DNA from: a virus
DNA: 64,000 bases
Virus record (IMG/VR): IMGVR_UViG_3300044641_010298
Location: 1 to 64,000 of that record
Strand: one strand, 5' to 3'
Under the pieces are notes generated by a model. The model saw nothing but the letters and a program-made list of their open reading frames with translations. It was not told where the DNA came from and did no database searches. Positions 15,013 through 24,521 of the stretch are shown piece after piece. Within the stretch, counting starts at the first letter, position 1. Every line of letters begins with the position of its first letter. Made by a program: the position numbers and the translations under genes.

Positions 15013-16623
15013 TTAACCCCTGTAGATCCATGCAAATTCTGGTGGAATCATTCCTGGCTGGCGACTTACGCCTCCAGTTACAAGATCCCGCTTGGCTTGC
15101 ACGTTCTTTATGTGTTCGTTCCTGATAATACTATTCGCTGCGCCGTTAAAGTGATTAGTATTTACTGACATTCCTGCCAACATGGCTCTATTTAGTGCGC
15201 TAGAGTCTCGAGAATGATCAGCAGATGCGTCATAAAGCCAGGATCCAATCGCAAGAGACATCACAAGATCGTCATTTTCACCTTTCATTGCAGACACTCT
15301 ATTGTCCTGCCAGACAAATGTCTTCAACTCATCGTAGAATCTCGATGAATACGTGATAAGTTGCTTATTTCTGATAACCTCTTCGAGCTTTGTCAGGATG
15401 AGTCCGCGGGTCTTTCCGCTGGTATTGAACCCAGCTGTTTCTGTGCTTCCCGGCGGGATGTAATCTCCGATGTAGACTGCTGAATTCTTTTGGTAATACA
15501 TCTTGGGGTAGTTTAGATCCCTGAGCCTGATGATTGTTGCATACCCATAGGTGTTATTCTCTGGGCAGAGCAAAGCTTTGTTGTACATCATTGCAAACTC
15601 GTACAGCAGATCACCAAATCTATCGGGCGCCACCTTTCCTCTGTACTCTGCGACAACTTCGCCTGTGGTTAGATCTATAACGTGAAACGTTGAGTAGTCC
15701 TTGCCGTCACCCCTGGCTACGTCTGCAGATACAACATATTTGTTCTCTGATAAGGGATACTTCCAAATCCAGACATTTCTATCGTGTCCTCTTCTCTCTA
15801 TTGGGCTTCGAATATTCGAGTAAACCCACTTAAGCTCGTCTTCTCCGAGGAATGTCTCACCAGATGATGCAAAGTCGCAGAGAAGCTCTTGTGCGACCTG
15901 ACGAGGAGACATATTTCTTGTCTCTTTCTCAAACCACTCTTGGTCTCTCTCTGGATGAACATCCCAGTTGAGCTTAATTGCTTTGAATTCGTTTTGTCCC
16001 GATTCAGCATCTTTGTAGAGCTTGTAATATTGTCCACCAACTCCGTTTGGAGTTGAAAGAACAATGGCACGGCCACCTGTCGAGAGTGTAGGATACAGTC
16101 CAGTCCAGAGCGTGTCAAAGTCTCTAACGAATGCAGCCTCATCAACGATGAGAAGAGATAGAGACTCAGATCGTCCTGCATCCTCAGAGGTTGGAATTGC
16201 CTTAATAGAGGATCCATGGCTGAATTCGACGAATTGCTTGTTATCCGCAGTAACTCTTGGCAATACAAGCCAGGGTGGCAAGTTTTTGATTATTGTCTTT
16301 GACTTCTTGATGAAGTTCTGTGCAACCTGCAACTTTGTTGCAATAATCAGGATGTTTTTATCTTTCTGGAATAGAGCAAGCCATACAGCATAAGCAGCAA
16401 CTAGCGTTGAGAGTCCCAGCTGCCTTCCCTTGACAACGATTGTGAATCTGTTGTCAATGAAGTCTTTTACGCAATCATCTTGAAATGGATACGTCTTGAA
16501 AGGAAGCAGACCTCTTGTCGGGTGCTGGATCTTGACGTAGTTATTGAAGAAATAGACAGGATCCTTGCCGCACCTTATAATTTCCTGTACTTGTTTTGTC
16601 TTCTGCGGCGTAGCGACTGACAT
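15013..16623 (-). CDS. 17: Terminase large subunit, T4 gp17-like
   Basis: This 536-residue DNA-packaging motor has an ATPase half with a Walker A-type loop (KGRQLGLS, 65-72), a Walker B with catalytic glutamate (SLLIVDEAAF, 156-165) and the coupling motif STPNGVG (190-196). The C-terminal RNase H-like nuclease shows SADVARGDGKDYS (299-311), with D301 as the first metal ligand, and a late DDLVMSLA as the third. It cuts concatemers and pumps DNA through the adjacent portal. The length is a little below that of T4 gp17 (610). It overlaps the preceding small gene by one base. Confidence 0.96.
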   Translation of the reverse strand: MSVATPQKTKQVQEIIRCGKDPVYFFNNYVKIQHPTRGLLPFKTYPFQDDCVKDFIDNRFTIVVKGRQLGLSTLVAAYAVWLALFQKDKNILIIATKLQVAQNFIKKSKTIIKNLPPWLVLPRVTADNKQFVEFSHGSSIKAIPTSEDAGRSESLSLLIVDEAAFVRDFDTLWTGLYPTLSTGGRAIVLSTPNGVGGQYYKLYKDAESGQNEFKAIKLNWDVHPERDQEWFEKETRNMSPRQVAQELLCDFASSGETFLGEDELKWVYSNIRSPIERRGHDRNVWIWKYPLSENKYVVSADVARGDGKDYSTFHVIDLTTGEVVAEYRGKVAPDRFGDLLYEFAMMYNKALLCPENNTYGYATIIRLRDLNYPKMYYQKNSAVYIGDYIPPGSTETAGFNTSGKTRGLILTKLEEVIRNKQLITYSSRFYDELKTFVWQDNRVSAMKGENDDLVMSLAIGSWLYDASADHSRDSSALNRAMLAGMSVNTNHFNGAANSIIRNEHIKNVQAKRDLVTGGVSRQPGMIPPEFAWIYRG

Positions 16624-17006
16624 TAGCCACCAATCTTACACGAGGTCTTTCTCCTGTAGTATGCAGTGCGCTTTGGATTGTGAGGTGACATAGAGATCAT
16701 CTCAATCGAGTCATCAGACATTATCTCTTTGAGGCCAAGCTTTCTGCCTGCAACTGCCTTGAAAGAATCCTCAACAGACTTTATTTTTTCCTTGATCTTG
16801 GCAATTGACTCCTCTTCTTGCTTTCTCACCTGATCCCTGGGATTGATTCCCATGACAATATTGCATATTGTTGAGTAGGTGAAAATTATTACGTCTCCTT
16901 GCAGTGTGTATTTAATTGAGCACGTTGGTGACACCACTGTGGAGCTGGCACCGTAAGTATCATTTAAAATCTGCCCTAAGATATTGACTTCCTGCATGCT
17001 AAGCAT
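16623..17006 (-). CDS. Unknown protein upstream of terminase; position of small terminase
   Basis: This 127-residue protein has a beta-rich N-terminal half (about 20-50), a central charged coiled-coil helix (RKQEEESIAKIKEKIKSVE) and a basic C-terminus (NPKRTAYYRRKT). In T4 the small terminase gene 16 lies directly before gene 17 with an overlap. Here the gene overlaps the large terminase by one base, and a central coiled coil is compatible with a small terminase. There is no clear helix-turn-helix, so this is only a position-based candidate. The ATG at 17006 has AGGGG upstream. Confidence 0.72.
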   Translation of the reverse strand: MLSMQEVNILGQILNDTYGASSTVVSPTCSIKYTLQGDVIIFTYSTICNIVMGINPRDQVRKQEEESIAKIKEKIKSVEDSFKAVAGRKLGLKEIMSDDSIEMISMSPHNPKRTAYYRRKTSCKIGG

Positions 17007-17247
17007 TGTAACCCCTAGATCGCCTTAAAAGGCGAATTCTTTCTTCAATATACATATCTATCTGCTCTTGGGATGGTCTCCACCCTTTCTTCCAGTCCTC
17101 CTGCCTTGCTTCGACAAGCGTAGTAGCACACTCTTGACACATTTTGAACTTCTCAAAATACATCCAGTCTCTGCTTGCGTCGTGTGGAAATTCACACACT
17201 TCGCAAAAGAATGGAATACTGCTAACAGGAGACTCTTGCAAATCCAT
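16999..17247 (-). CDS. Small zinc-ribbon protein
   Basis: This protein of about 82 residues has two CxxC knuckles (FFCEVCEFPHD and KMCQECATTL) separated by about 20 residues, a typical zinc-ribbon layout, and a basic helical C-terminus (ERIRLLRRSRGYNA). I choose the ATG at 17247, which follows GGATGGGAAG, over an in-frame TTG at 17265 without a site. It overlaps the end of the recombination gene by 26 bases and the next gene by 8. The zinc site suggests nucleic-acid or protein binding near replication and packaging genes. No family is recognised. Confidence 0.72.
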   Translation of the reverse strand: MDLQESPVSSIPFFCEVCEFPHDASRDWMYFEKFKMCQECATTLVEARQEDWKKGWRPSQEQIDMYIEERIRLLRRSRGYNA

Positions 17248-20200
17248 CTTCCCATCCAATGTCAATTACATTATCCACAACATCTTTGATCGCGTCAACG
17301 TGCGAGATTATTAAAATGTTTCTAAAATAAGACTTTAGATTCGTTAAGAGCCTCGCGCAAGCCTCAAGGTTGCTATCATCAAGAGCACCAAAGCCCTCAT
17401 CGATGATGAGCATGCTTGACTTTGGAAGAGAGGAAATATTCGTGAGAGCAACTCTGATGGCAATCGAGGAGATCATCTTCTCCATCCCAGAACCAAGCTC
17501 GATGAGTCGGCGGTTATCTCCGTAGTTTAGATAAATTTCCACAGAATTTGAATCATCGCATTCGATCTCAACTGTGAATCCAGCGATTCCATCTAGTATT
17601 TCAGATATCTCAGAATTTATTTTCGGTAAAGCATTTGAGATTATCTCCTGTGGCACACCTTTCTTTGAAAATGCTGACTCAAGCAGCTCAAGAACTCGAA
17701 GGTTGTCCTGTGCAATTGTGATCTCGTCGATTTGCTTGGTGAGCTGTCTAATTCTCTCTGTTTGCACACCGATCTCAGTTGCACACTTTATAGAAAGACC
17801 CTCTTCAATCTTTAGCTTCTCGTTCAGCAATTCAATTTGATCGCTTTGAGAAGTGTCAACGCTTGAAAGAGATTCTGCGATTTCCCTAATCTTCTTCTTT
17901 ATGTCAGCAAGAGATCTGGTCTTGTTTTCCTTTCTCTCGCTAAGAATTCCAATCTTAGATAGAAAATTTCCAGATTCAATCTTTAGATCTTTCTGTAGAT
18001 CTTTAATTTTATTAGCCTTCTGCAGCGCAACAATTGGGCTGTCTTTTTCAAGAGAGGCGGACCTGTTCTTCAGGATGCTGATTGATCTATCCTTGCTGCT
18101 TATCTGCGATTCCAGGCCGGGCAGACGTGTCTTGTTCTTGTGAGAATCACAAATAAACTGACACTCTGGAAAGCTTCCCTTGCACGGAACATTATCAAGA
18201 ATCTCAACTGACTTAAAAAGAAGGTCTCTTTCTTTTGTCTGAATTCTTAGATCCTTTTCTGCAGATTCAATTTTTCGAGAAATATCCTTTTGATCTTCTG
18301 CAGATTGCTCAAGCTCTGAAAAATTAACTTGTGCTAGTACTTCATTTGCTCGATCTAGCTTCTCAACTACTGACTGGTGCTTGTTTGATTCTGCGTCAAG
18401 CTCCGCGTTGATTCTTGCGATTTCTCTTTCTAGCACTGCCTGCTCAGACGTTAGTCGAGACAGATCGCGCTGGTTCTTAACAGCGTCTTGAGGAATCTTT
18501 CCATTGATATCAGAAATTTGATCCCGCAGTCTTTCTGACTCACTAATGTGCTGAGCCTTCTTTTCCTCTAGTTCAGATACCTTCTTGCTACAGGATTCAA
18601 TTTGTGACTTACAATCTGTCTCACTTCCTGCTGTCCTAATAGTAGACTTAAAAGGAGAAATATCTGACTTTACCCTATTTTGAAGCTCTTCAAAATAATC
18701 TATATCAAGAAATCGAGTAAGCATCTGCTTTCGAGCAGTGGACTTCTCGTTGATGAAGAGATTCATGTTTCCCTGGGGAGAGAGACATGTATAGAAGAAA
18801 TCGTCAGATGTTCCAATTAAAGATCGAAGAACTTTTTCAGTTTCACGACGCTGCTCGTCGTTTAGGTCTACCTTTTCCTCTCCTACAAGGTTTGTCCTAG
18901 AAAGTGAAAGTGTCGTGCTTGCCCACACGTCTCCCTTCTTGGGATAATTCTTGATTGTCTCTCTGCTGATCTCGTAGTCATCTGAGGATACTGATAGATC
19001 CACCTTTGCCTTGCAAAATTCCTTCTTTACATTTATGACATGCAAATTCTTCATGCTTCCTCTGTCCGTCGTGTTGAACAGAGAGTAGACAATTGCACCA
19101 ATTATGGATGACTTTCCAGATCGATTCTTTCCAAATATTCCTGTAATTCCTGGCATTGATCTAAAGTCTACGGAGTTTCCTTCTCCGTATGCAAATAGAT
19201 TATCAAATTCAATCTTATTGAGGTCCCACTTGACATTTCTTACAGCATCTTCTGCGCCTTCTCTAGAGGTAAGGTAGTACTCAAGCTTGGATAGTGCTGC
19301 CTGGCTAACCGCTTCTGGTAGATTCTTCCTGTTGATGAAATCAACTAGAGATTGCTTGACATTTATTGACTCAGATTCAATGCTCTTTCTCTCGTCTCGA
19401 GTAATTGAATCAGAGTGTGTTTTGTATGTGAGCTCAATAGGACATACCTTGCTTTCAAGCAGGCTGCAAAAGTTTCTGAGCCTATCTGTGTCTCTAGACT
19501 GTACGTCAAGCCTGACCCTTGAGCCTACGGGAAGCCGCCTAATTACGTCTTCTTCGCTAGTATTGTCATTCCAGACGACAGTAACGAATGGGTTTCTATT
19601 TTTAACGGGATGAAATGATACATCAAAATCATCCTTTGATCTAATGTCCCAGAACAAGAAACCCTTTTCTGCGTCTTCTGAATAATTCTGCTGGATTGTT
19701 GATCCACAGTAGGCAATTGTGCGCTGGCTGTTTAGAAACTGTCGCTTGTGTATGTCACCAAGAAGAGAAAAATCAAATCTTTCAAAGAAATCAAGATTTA
19801 TCTCTCCTTCGAGCTCATAATCTGTGTCTGATCTGGCACCCCTCACAGATCCGTGATAGAGCGCAATATTGATCTTTCCCGGACTAGGCTTAATATCTTC
19901 CCACCCTTCATTATCGAACAGAGAGAATGCATGAAAAACAATATCGGGATCAGAAGTCTTGTAGGATCTCGACTTCTTCATGAGCCTAATTCTTGGATTT
20001 TTTAGAGCTGCAATAACGGGTGAGATTGCATCCTGTCTGTGCTTGTTCATGATCAGACCATCATGGTTTCCAAGCAACACATCGACAGGGGCTATCGAGG
20101 CCAGAGAATTGAACCACCAGGTCAGCGCGTCTATAAGCTCTGGGGTGATTCCTTGTGTCTTTGAATGGACAATATCCCCGCCGATATAGATTAAATCTGG

Positions 20201-20305
20201 CTTAATCTCGCGCAGCGTTTTGAAGGCATCCTCGAATGACTCACGATATTCGGAATGACGAGCGAGGCCCCTAAAATGTACATCAGCGAAATGTGCAATC
20301 TTCAT
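17222..20305 (-). CDS. 47-46: Fused Mre11/Rad50-type recombination nuclease (gp47-gp46 fusion, SbcDC-like)
   Basis: This 1027-residue protein joins what are two genes in T4. Residues 1-240 are a calcineurin-like metallophosphoesterase: FADVHFRG (6-13), GGDIVHS (42-48), LGNHDG (78-83), LYHGSV (149-154) and LLGDIHKR (181-188). From about residue 360 an SMC-like ATPase follows: Walker A GKNRSGKSS (392-400), a coiled coil at about 560-860 with a cysteine hook region (C708, C715, C719), and a C-terminal signature (ELGSGMEKM), Walker B (SMLIIDEGFGALDD) and H-loop (ILIISHVD). It would process DNA ends for recombination-dependent replication. The hook does not show the usual CxxC spacing. No frameshift or internal stop is present at the junction. 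Confidence 0.94.
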   Translation of the reverse strand: MKIAHFADVHFRGLARHSEYRESFEDAFKTLREIKPDLIYIGGDIVHSKTQGITPELIDALTWWFNSLASIAPVDVLLGNHDGLIMNKHRQDAISPVIAALKNPRIRLMKKSRSYKTSDPDIVFHAFSLFDNEGWEDIKPSPGKINIALYHGSVRGARSDTDYELEGEINLDFFERFDFSLLGDIHKRQFLNSQRTIAYCGSTIQQNYSEDAEKGFLFWDIRSKDDFDVSFHPVKNRNPFVTVVWNDNTSEEDVIRRLPVGSRVRLDVQSRDTDRLRNFCSLLESKVCPIELTYKTHSDSITRDERKSIESESINVKQSLVDFINRKNLPEAVSQAALSKLEYYLTSREGAEDAVRNVKWDLNKIEFDNLFAYGEGNSVDFRSMPGITGIFGKNRSGKSSIIGAIVYSLFNTTDRGSMKNLHVINVKKEFCKAKVDLSVSSDDYEISRETIKNYPKKGDVWASTTLSLSRTNLVGEEKVDLNDEQRRETEKVLRSLIGTSDDFFYTCLSPQGNMNLFINEKSTARKQMLTRFLDIDYFEELQNRVKSDISPFKSTIRTAGSETDCKSQIESCSKKVSELEEKKAQHISESERLRDQISDINGKIPQDAVKNQRDLSRLTSEQAVLEREIARINAELDAESNKHQSVVEKLDRANEVLAQVNFSELEQSAEDQKDISRKIESAEKDLRIQTKERDLLFKSVEILDNVPCKGSFPECQFICDSHKNKTRLPGLESQISSKDRSISILKNRSASLEKDSPIVALQKANKIKDLQKDLKIESGNFLSKIGILSERKENKTRSLADIKKKIREIAESLSSVDTSQSDQIELLNEKLKIEEGLSIKCATEIGVQTERIRQLTKQIDEITIAQDNLRVLELLESAFSKKGVPQEIISNALPKINSEISEILDGIAGFTVEIECDDSNSVEIYLNYGDNRRLIELGSGMEKMISSIAIRVALTNISSLPKSSMLIIDEGFGALDDSNLEACARLLTNLKSYFRNILIISHVDAIKDVVDNVIDIGWEDGFARVSC

Positions 20306-20336
20306 GTTGCAATTTTAACACAAGTCTATCAACTAT

Positions 20337-20621
20337 TCAACGAATAATTGACCTAAAATTTTCTGCAATTCTCATGATGACATCGTTCATCTCTTCATCC
20401 TCGAAGCCATCATCATCCATGGAATCGTAAACTGATATTGCATCACCAATCATAGAATAGAGAGCGTACTTGGGTGTGATAAAGTCATCATTTCCAGAAC
20501 AAGATTCACAACCGCAGTCACAATCGTGATCAGGATCGTCAACGTCTCCTGGAAGATCTTTTCTCTTGTACAGAGCATCGTCCTGGATTATGGCTCGTAT
20601 TACTTCTCTAATGTTTGTCAT
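20337..20621 (-). CDS. Small acidic Cys-rich protein
   Basis: This 94-residue protein has a cysteine cluster, CDCGCESCSG, preceded by an Asp-rich run (DVDDPDHD); together they could bind metal. The second half is helical and acidic. It lies between the primase and the fused recombination gene, with an ATG at 20621. I recognise no family. A small regulator or metal-bound accessory factor of replication is possible but unsupported beyond position. Confidence 0.7.
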   Translation of the reverse strand: MTNIREVIRAIIQDDALYKRKDLPGDVDDPDHDCDCGCESCSGNDDFITPKYALYSMIGDAISVYDSMDDDGFEDEEMNDVIMRIAENFRSIIR

Positions 20622-20632
20622 GAATCTAATTA

Positions 20633-21595
20633 TTAGAACACTGAGCCGCTTCTAATCAAACTTATCTTTGACAGAAGTGATGACTTTTCACTCCACTGCC
20701 TAAGACTTTTATCGCAAAGATCGATCTGGTCTTTGGTCATTGATCCGACATCTTTTTCACTTCCAAGAGGAAAGATCTTGACATTGCATCCGTACGACAT
20801 TAGAGAATCGGCAATCTTGTTTGATTTTTGAACAGCATCACTGTCAAGAGCAAGAACTACATCACATTCGTTTGCAACCAGTCTTCTGAATAGGGCACTA
20901 TTTTCGGGGAGGGTAGATCCCAATAGACAAGCACCATTCTTTCCCAATCTAATTAGATCAAACACACCCTCCACAAGATAGACAGGTGAATCCCAGTCAA
21001 TTTCACACTCATTGAAAATAATCTTTGTCTTGTCAATTGTTGAATTAACATACCTAAGTCGAGATTTGTCATCAATACTTCTAGATACAAAGTAGTTCTC
21101 ATTTCCGTCATCATCAAGCGAGATGAAAAAGACTCGACGCGGATCTTTTCCTGATGGAGTCATTCCGACGCGATACCTGTAAAAATCAGACTCTAACAGA
21201 CCCCTAGATTTGAGATATGCAATTACAGATCTAACATTTGGATTCTTTGACTCCAGAAGACATGCAATTGGAGTAAAACCATCCGGGTATTCGAAGACCT
21301 GTTCAACAGGTTCAATCGATTCTAGATCAAACTTTTGTCCAAGGAAGTCTCTTCTGTATTGCGCAACTGTGTCTTTGCTGTAGCACTTTCTGAGAACCGG
21401 TAGAAGTGTTTTTCCCTTCTCTCCACAAACCCAGCAATGAAAACTCCAAGACGTTAGAGAGATTGAAAGCTTCTTTTTCTTTGTGTCCTTGCAGACGGGA
21501 CACGACACAGCAATGTCATTTCCGCTTCTTGAAATAATTCCTTTGCCAAAGTTCTTCTCAACGAAGGAGATTTTCTCAGTAAAAGTTGCTTGCAC
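20633..21595 (-). CDS. 61: DNA primase, DnaG/T4 gp61-like
   Basis: This 320-residue primase has an N-terminal zinc ribbon with C32, C35, C54 and C57 (CPVC and CWVC). It resembles the CHC2-type finger of DnaG, with all four ligands cysteine. A Toprim domain follows: VYLVEGVFDLIRL supplies the acidic residue and ALDSDAVQKS the DxD pair, with GACLLGSTLPE between. It would synthesise RNA primers for lagging-strand replication alongside a helicase not found in this window. Length is close to T4 gp61 (342). The start is GTG at 21595; no better start is in frame. Neighbours are a resolvase and the recombination nuclease. Confidence 0.88.
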   Translation of the reverse strand: MQATFTEKISFVEKNFGKGIISRSGNDIAVSCPVCKDTKKKKLSISLTSWSFHCWVCGEKGKTLLPVLRKCYSKDTVAQYRRDFLGQKFDLESIEPVEQVFEYPDGFTPIACLLESKNPNVRSVIAYLKSRGLLESDFYRYRVGMTPSGKDPRRVFFISLDDDGNENYFVSRSIDDKSRLRYVNSTIDKTKIIFNECEIDWDSPVYLVEGVFDLIRLGKNGACLLGSTLPENSALFRRLVANECDVVLALDSDAVQKSNKIADSLMSYGCNVKIFPLGSEKDVGSMTKDQIDLCDKSLRQWSEKSSLLSKISLIRSGSVF

Positions 21596-21616
21596 AAGAA
21601 ATCATTGTGTGCAATC

Positions 21617-22150
21617 CTATTCTTTACAACCCCGAAGTCCTGCAAGCGCTATCACATATGCATCTGCCATATCGTAGGAGATCTCTTTCTTTTCTCCGGT
21701 CTTCTTCTGCGGCCAACTAACCTCGACTCTTTCATCGACCCATTTGAATACTTTTTCCTTGGTTGAGACGCTTTTGTCCTTGTGATTAATCTTCATTTGC
21801 AAGAAATTTCTGGCATTTGTAACATTCAAGGATGTTGCAGTGACTCCAAACGACTTATATGAGATAAGATCACACGCGCCGTTAAATCGGGCAAGAGTAT
21901 TGATGGTATGCGCTGAAGATAGACCTCTTCTAAACGAGCTAAGGTTTTGCTCTATAAAAACTGAATCAGCTTTATATTTTTTTGATATCTCGTCAAGAGA
22001 TTTTTCAACGAGAATGCACTTGTCAATAAACGTCTTTTGATGAGTAAGAACTATCGGCTCAATAAGAAGAATATCTTCGTTTTCGTCAAGGCAGCACACA
22101 CCTGTACAAGAAGTAGAAATATCAAGCCCAATAACACGTCTAGAAGTCAT
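21617..22150 (-). CDS. RuvC-like Holliday-junction resolvase
   Basis: This 177-residue RNase H-fold protein has the RuvC acidic residues: D10 in VIGLDISTS, E67 in SVFIEQNLSS and a C-terminal pair in SYDMADAYVIALAG. Length is typical for RuvC-type resolvases. T4 itself resolves recombination intermediates with endonuclease VII, so this would be an alternative enzyme for the same step before packaging. The ATG at 22150 overlaps the previous gene's end by 11 bases. YqgF-like relatives share the fold, but the complete acidic set and the replication neighbours favour a resolvase. Confidence 0.86.
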   Translation of the reverse strand: MTSRRVIGLDISTSCTGVCCLDENEDILLIEPIVLTHQKTFIDKCILVEKSLDEISKKYKADSVFIEQNLSSFRRGLSSAHTINTLARFNGACDLISYKSFGVTATSLNVTNARNFLQMKINHKDKSVSTKEKVFKWVDERVEVSWPQKKTGEKKEISYDMADAYVIALAGLRGCKE

Positions 22151-24515
22151 ACCTCAGCCTAAAGACTAATTCATCTCCTTCTCGCTTTTGAACAGATTGT
22201 GCAAGGCGTGCTCGCATGATGACATTTAGGTTTTCATCATGCAAATTTATGCCAGTAATGTATGTGAAATCATCTGCTTGCTCAGATCTGTTCTGTGTGG
22301 GCGGAAAAGACTTATATGTCTGATTTGTTGATGAATTCAAAATACCAGGAGATGCAGGAATTGTAAAGCTTGCCACAGTCTTTCTTACTTCCCCTCTAAA
22401 GCTCATGCTAAATCCATTTTTGCCAAAGAAGGGAACGTGGGGAGATAGGATTGCAACAACTCCATGAGAATAAAATATTGCTCCCACTCTATTCCACTTT
22501 GCTGGGCTTGATAGCGTGTTGGAGCGATAAAGATTTCCCCTGCCGTCATCTCTTAGTGTGATTGACATTCCTCCTGATCCTGAAAGGCTTGAATCAGAAA
22601 TGACAAAGGATCCAGGTGTAATTCTGTTAAGGTAGTATGCAGCAGGAATTGTGAAGAATATTGAACGATTGGATGATAGATCTACGTTTGATGGCCTTGT
22701 AACGTCTTCATTCATGTTCTGAAGAAGCGGTAAATAGACTTTGTAAGGCAAGTCAGTGATTTTATTTGGCGTTCCATCGTAGAGCAGTTCATCGTACTCA
22801 GTCCCTCTGACATATGTTCCCAGAGGCGCAAGCCTTTCAAGAGATATGAAATTTTCATATGTCGAACCATTTATTGAATGAAATCTTGATGAATTGTCGC
22901 TGGACAGCATTTCAAAGCTTGGTTCAAAGGTGCCATTATCACAAGGAAGTATTGAAAAGTTTCTTTTTCTAGCTACTGTCTGATTCATAAGATAATCATC
23001 AAGTGACTGAGTCCTATAGTCTCTGCCAGTTGTTGATAATTCAGAAACTTCTGTTAGACCAAGTGCTCTTGGCTGATTTGATTGTGCAAAATCAATTACA
23101 AAGTTATGCAAGTTTAAATAATTTGCATTGTATCCGAGAGATAAGTGGTAAGACACAGGGCTGTCTGTCTGTAAATAATCAAGCTTTGCTGGTGCGAAGT
23201 AAGATTTCAATGCATTGACTGAGGATGTGAAGAAGACAGGCAGGAAAAAACTTGGTCCAGCTACACCCTCAGAAAGGCTGTAGAGAGAGTTTATTTCTTC
23301 TAGTTGATCATCAGATAAATACCGCTTAAATAGAGAAACGTGGTGGATCTCTGCGTTGAGAGGGTGACTGAATTTGTATCCTGCCGGATCTGATGTGGCG
23401 CCATCTGGGTCTATATCAGTTCCATTGTCAGTCGCTGCTGCAAGATTGAAAAACTTACCAACAGCATCTCCGCAATCATAGTAGTTTCCAATGAATAGTG
23501 CATCATTTGTAGTTGTGCTAGAAATGCTTGCGGAATTGACATTAAACGACTTGCCAATCTGGTCAACTCTTATTGATCCGCTTCCGTAGCTTCTTGTATT
23601 AGATCCCCACCTAATTGTTACTCTGTGCCAGGTGTCTCTCTTTAAAACTTCATCTGATGAAAATATAAGGTCGTTTGGAGATGACAGAGGTAGAAGACCA
23701 GGATTTATGGAAGAAGGTTGCCTGTTTGCACTCTGACTAAGCTGTAAAAGTATTCTAAATGTCTCGGGATTATTATCCGGACCTATCTGTGACCCGCTTA
23801 TGAGTGAAACACAGATAGAAGATGACATGTGAAAAATTGTTCCAGCTCTAAACGATCCTGTCTCTCCGATGGGCGCCTTTGGCTTGATAAAAAAGTCTAA
23901 GGTAAAAGCGCCTGCAGGAGAATATGGTTTTCTTCCCAGCGCATTTGAAAAATTAGGATATATTAGCGCAGATGCTGTCCCAAAATTACTCGATGATATA
24001 AAGTTTAAACAGTGGTAATTGGAATATCCGTAGAGAGAAAAAGGATTCTCGTTAATTTGAGATGGTATCAAAAAATTCTGAACTACTTTTCTCTGAAACG
24101 CTGTCCATTCATTGATCTCTGTTTGAATATCTCCGCCCATGTCTGGAGAATTTCTGGGAATTTGATTTGGGAAGACAAATCTAACAGGATAAGTTGTGAC
24201 GTATTGTCTTCCTTCTACGCTTGAAGCTTCGACCTTTTCTAGATATGAATCAATTGAGCTGGTAATATTGGAATCGCCTAATTTATATCTAAATGATGCT
24301 TCAAATAGATCATCATTGTCAAAGGTTATTGAAGTTGTTTCAGAGAAGACACTACTGCTCCCAGCTTCCGTAATGCTTTTTAATGCGTTTGAAGGCTTCG
24401 TTGCAAGCCTAATGCTACCTGTGAGGCCAGAAGATGAAGAAGAAAATGACTGACTCGGCTGTAACAGGAGCGTAGTTACTTCCGTGAGGTCTGGCCTTAC
24501 AGGAATTACAGACAT
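22140..24515 (-). CDS. Large tail/fibre structural protein with LamG-like domain
   Basis: This 791-residue, Ser/Asn-rich, beta-strand-rich protein has, at about 195-405, the pattern of a concanavalin/LamG-type jelly roll (AFTLDFFIKPKAPIG, RDTWHRVTIRWGSNTR, AEIHHVSLFKRYLS), a fold that often binds carbohydrate. Its last 130 residues share a recognisable pattern with the next gene's C-terminus, including an IFYSHGVVAI segment and a closing FTYITGINLHDENLN and FRLRYDF. The two proteins probably use this shared end to join the same assembly. A tail-fibre or baseplate-surface role is likely; the T4 equivalent is not clear. Confidence 0.82.
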   Translation of the reverse strand: MSVIPVRPDLTEVTTLLLQPSQSFSSSSSGLTGSIRLATKPSNALKSITEAGSSSVFSETTSITFDNDDLFEASFRYKLGDSNITSSIDSYLEKVEASSVEGRQYVTTYPVRFVFPNQIPRNSPDMGGDIQTEINEWTAFQRKVVQNFLIPSQINENPFSLYGYSNYHCLNFISSSNFGTASALIYPNFSNALGRKPYSPAGAFTLDFFIKPKAPIGETGSFRAGTIFHMSSSICVSLISGSQIGPDNNPETFRILLQLSQSANRQPSSINPGLLPLSSPNDLIFSSDEVLKRDTWHRVTIRWGSNTRSYGSGSIRVDQIGKSFNVNSASISSTTTNDALFIGNYYDCGDAVGKFFNLAAATDNGTDIDPDGATSDPAGYKFSHPLNAEIHHVSLFKRYLSDDQLEEINSLYSLSEGVAGPSFFLPVFFTSSVNALKSYFAPAKLDYLQTDSPVSYHLSLGYNANYLNLHNFVIDFAQSNQPRALGLTEVSELSTTGRDYRTQSLDDYLMNQTVARKRNFSILPCDNGTFEPSFEMLSSDNSSRFHSINGSTYENFISLERLAPLGTYVRGTEYDELLYDGTPNKITDLPYKVYLPLLQNMNEDVTRPSNVDLSSNRSIFFTIPAAYYLNRITPGSFVISDSSLSGSGGMSITLRDDGRGNLYRSNTLSSPAKWNRVGAIFYSHGVVAILSPHVPFFGKNGFSMSFRGEVRKTVASFTIPASPGILNSSTNQTYKSFPPTQNRSEQADDFTYITGINLHDENLNVIMRARLAQSVQKREGDELVFRLRYDF

Positions 24516-24521
24516 ATTACC

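Noticed and set aside
17247-17265. TTG start for the zinc-ribbon gene
   Set aside because: No ribosome binding site; the ATG at 17247 has one.
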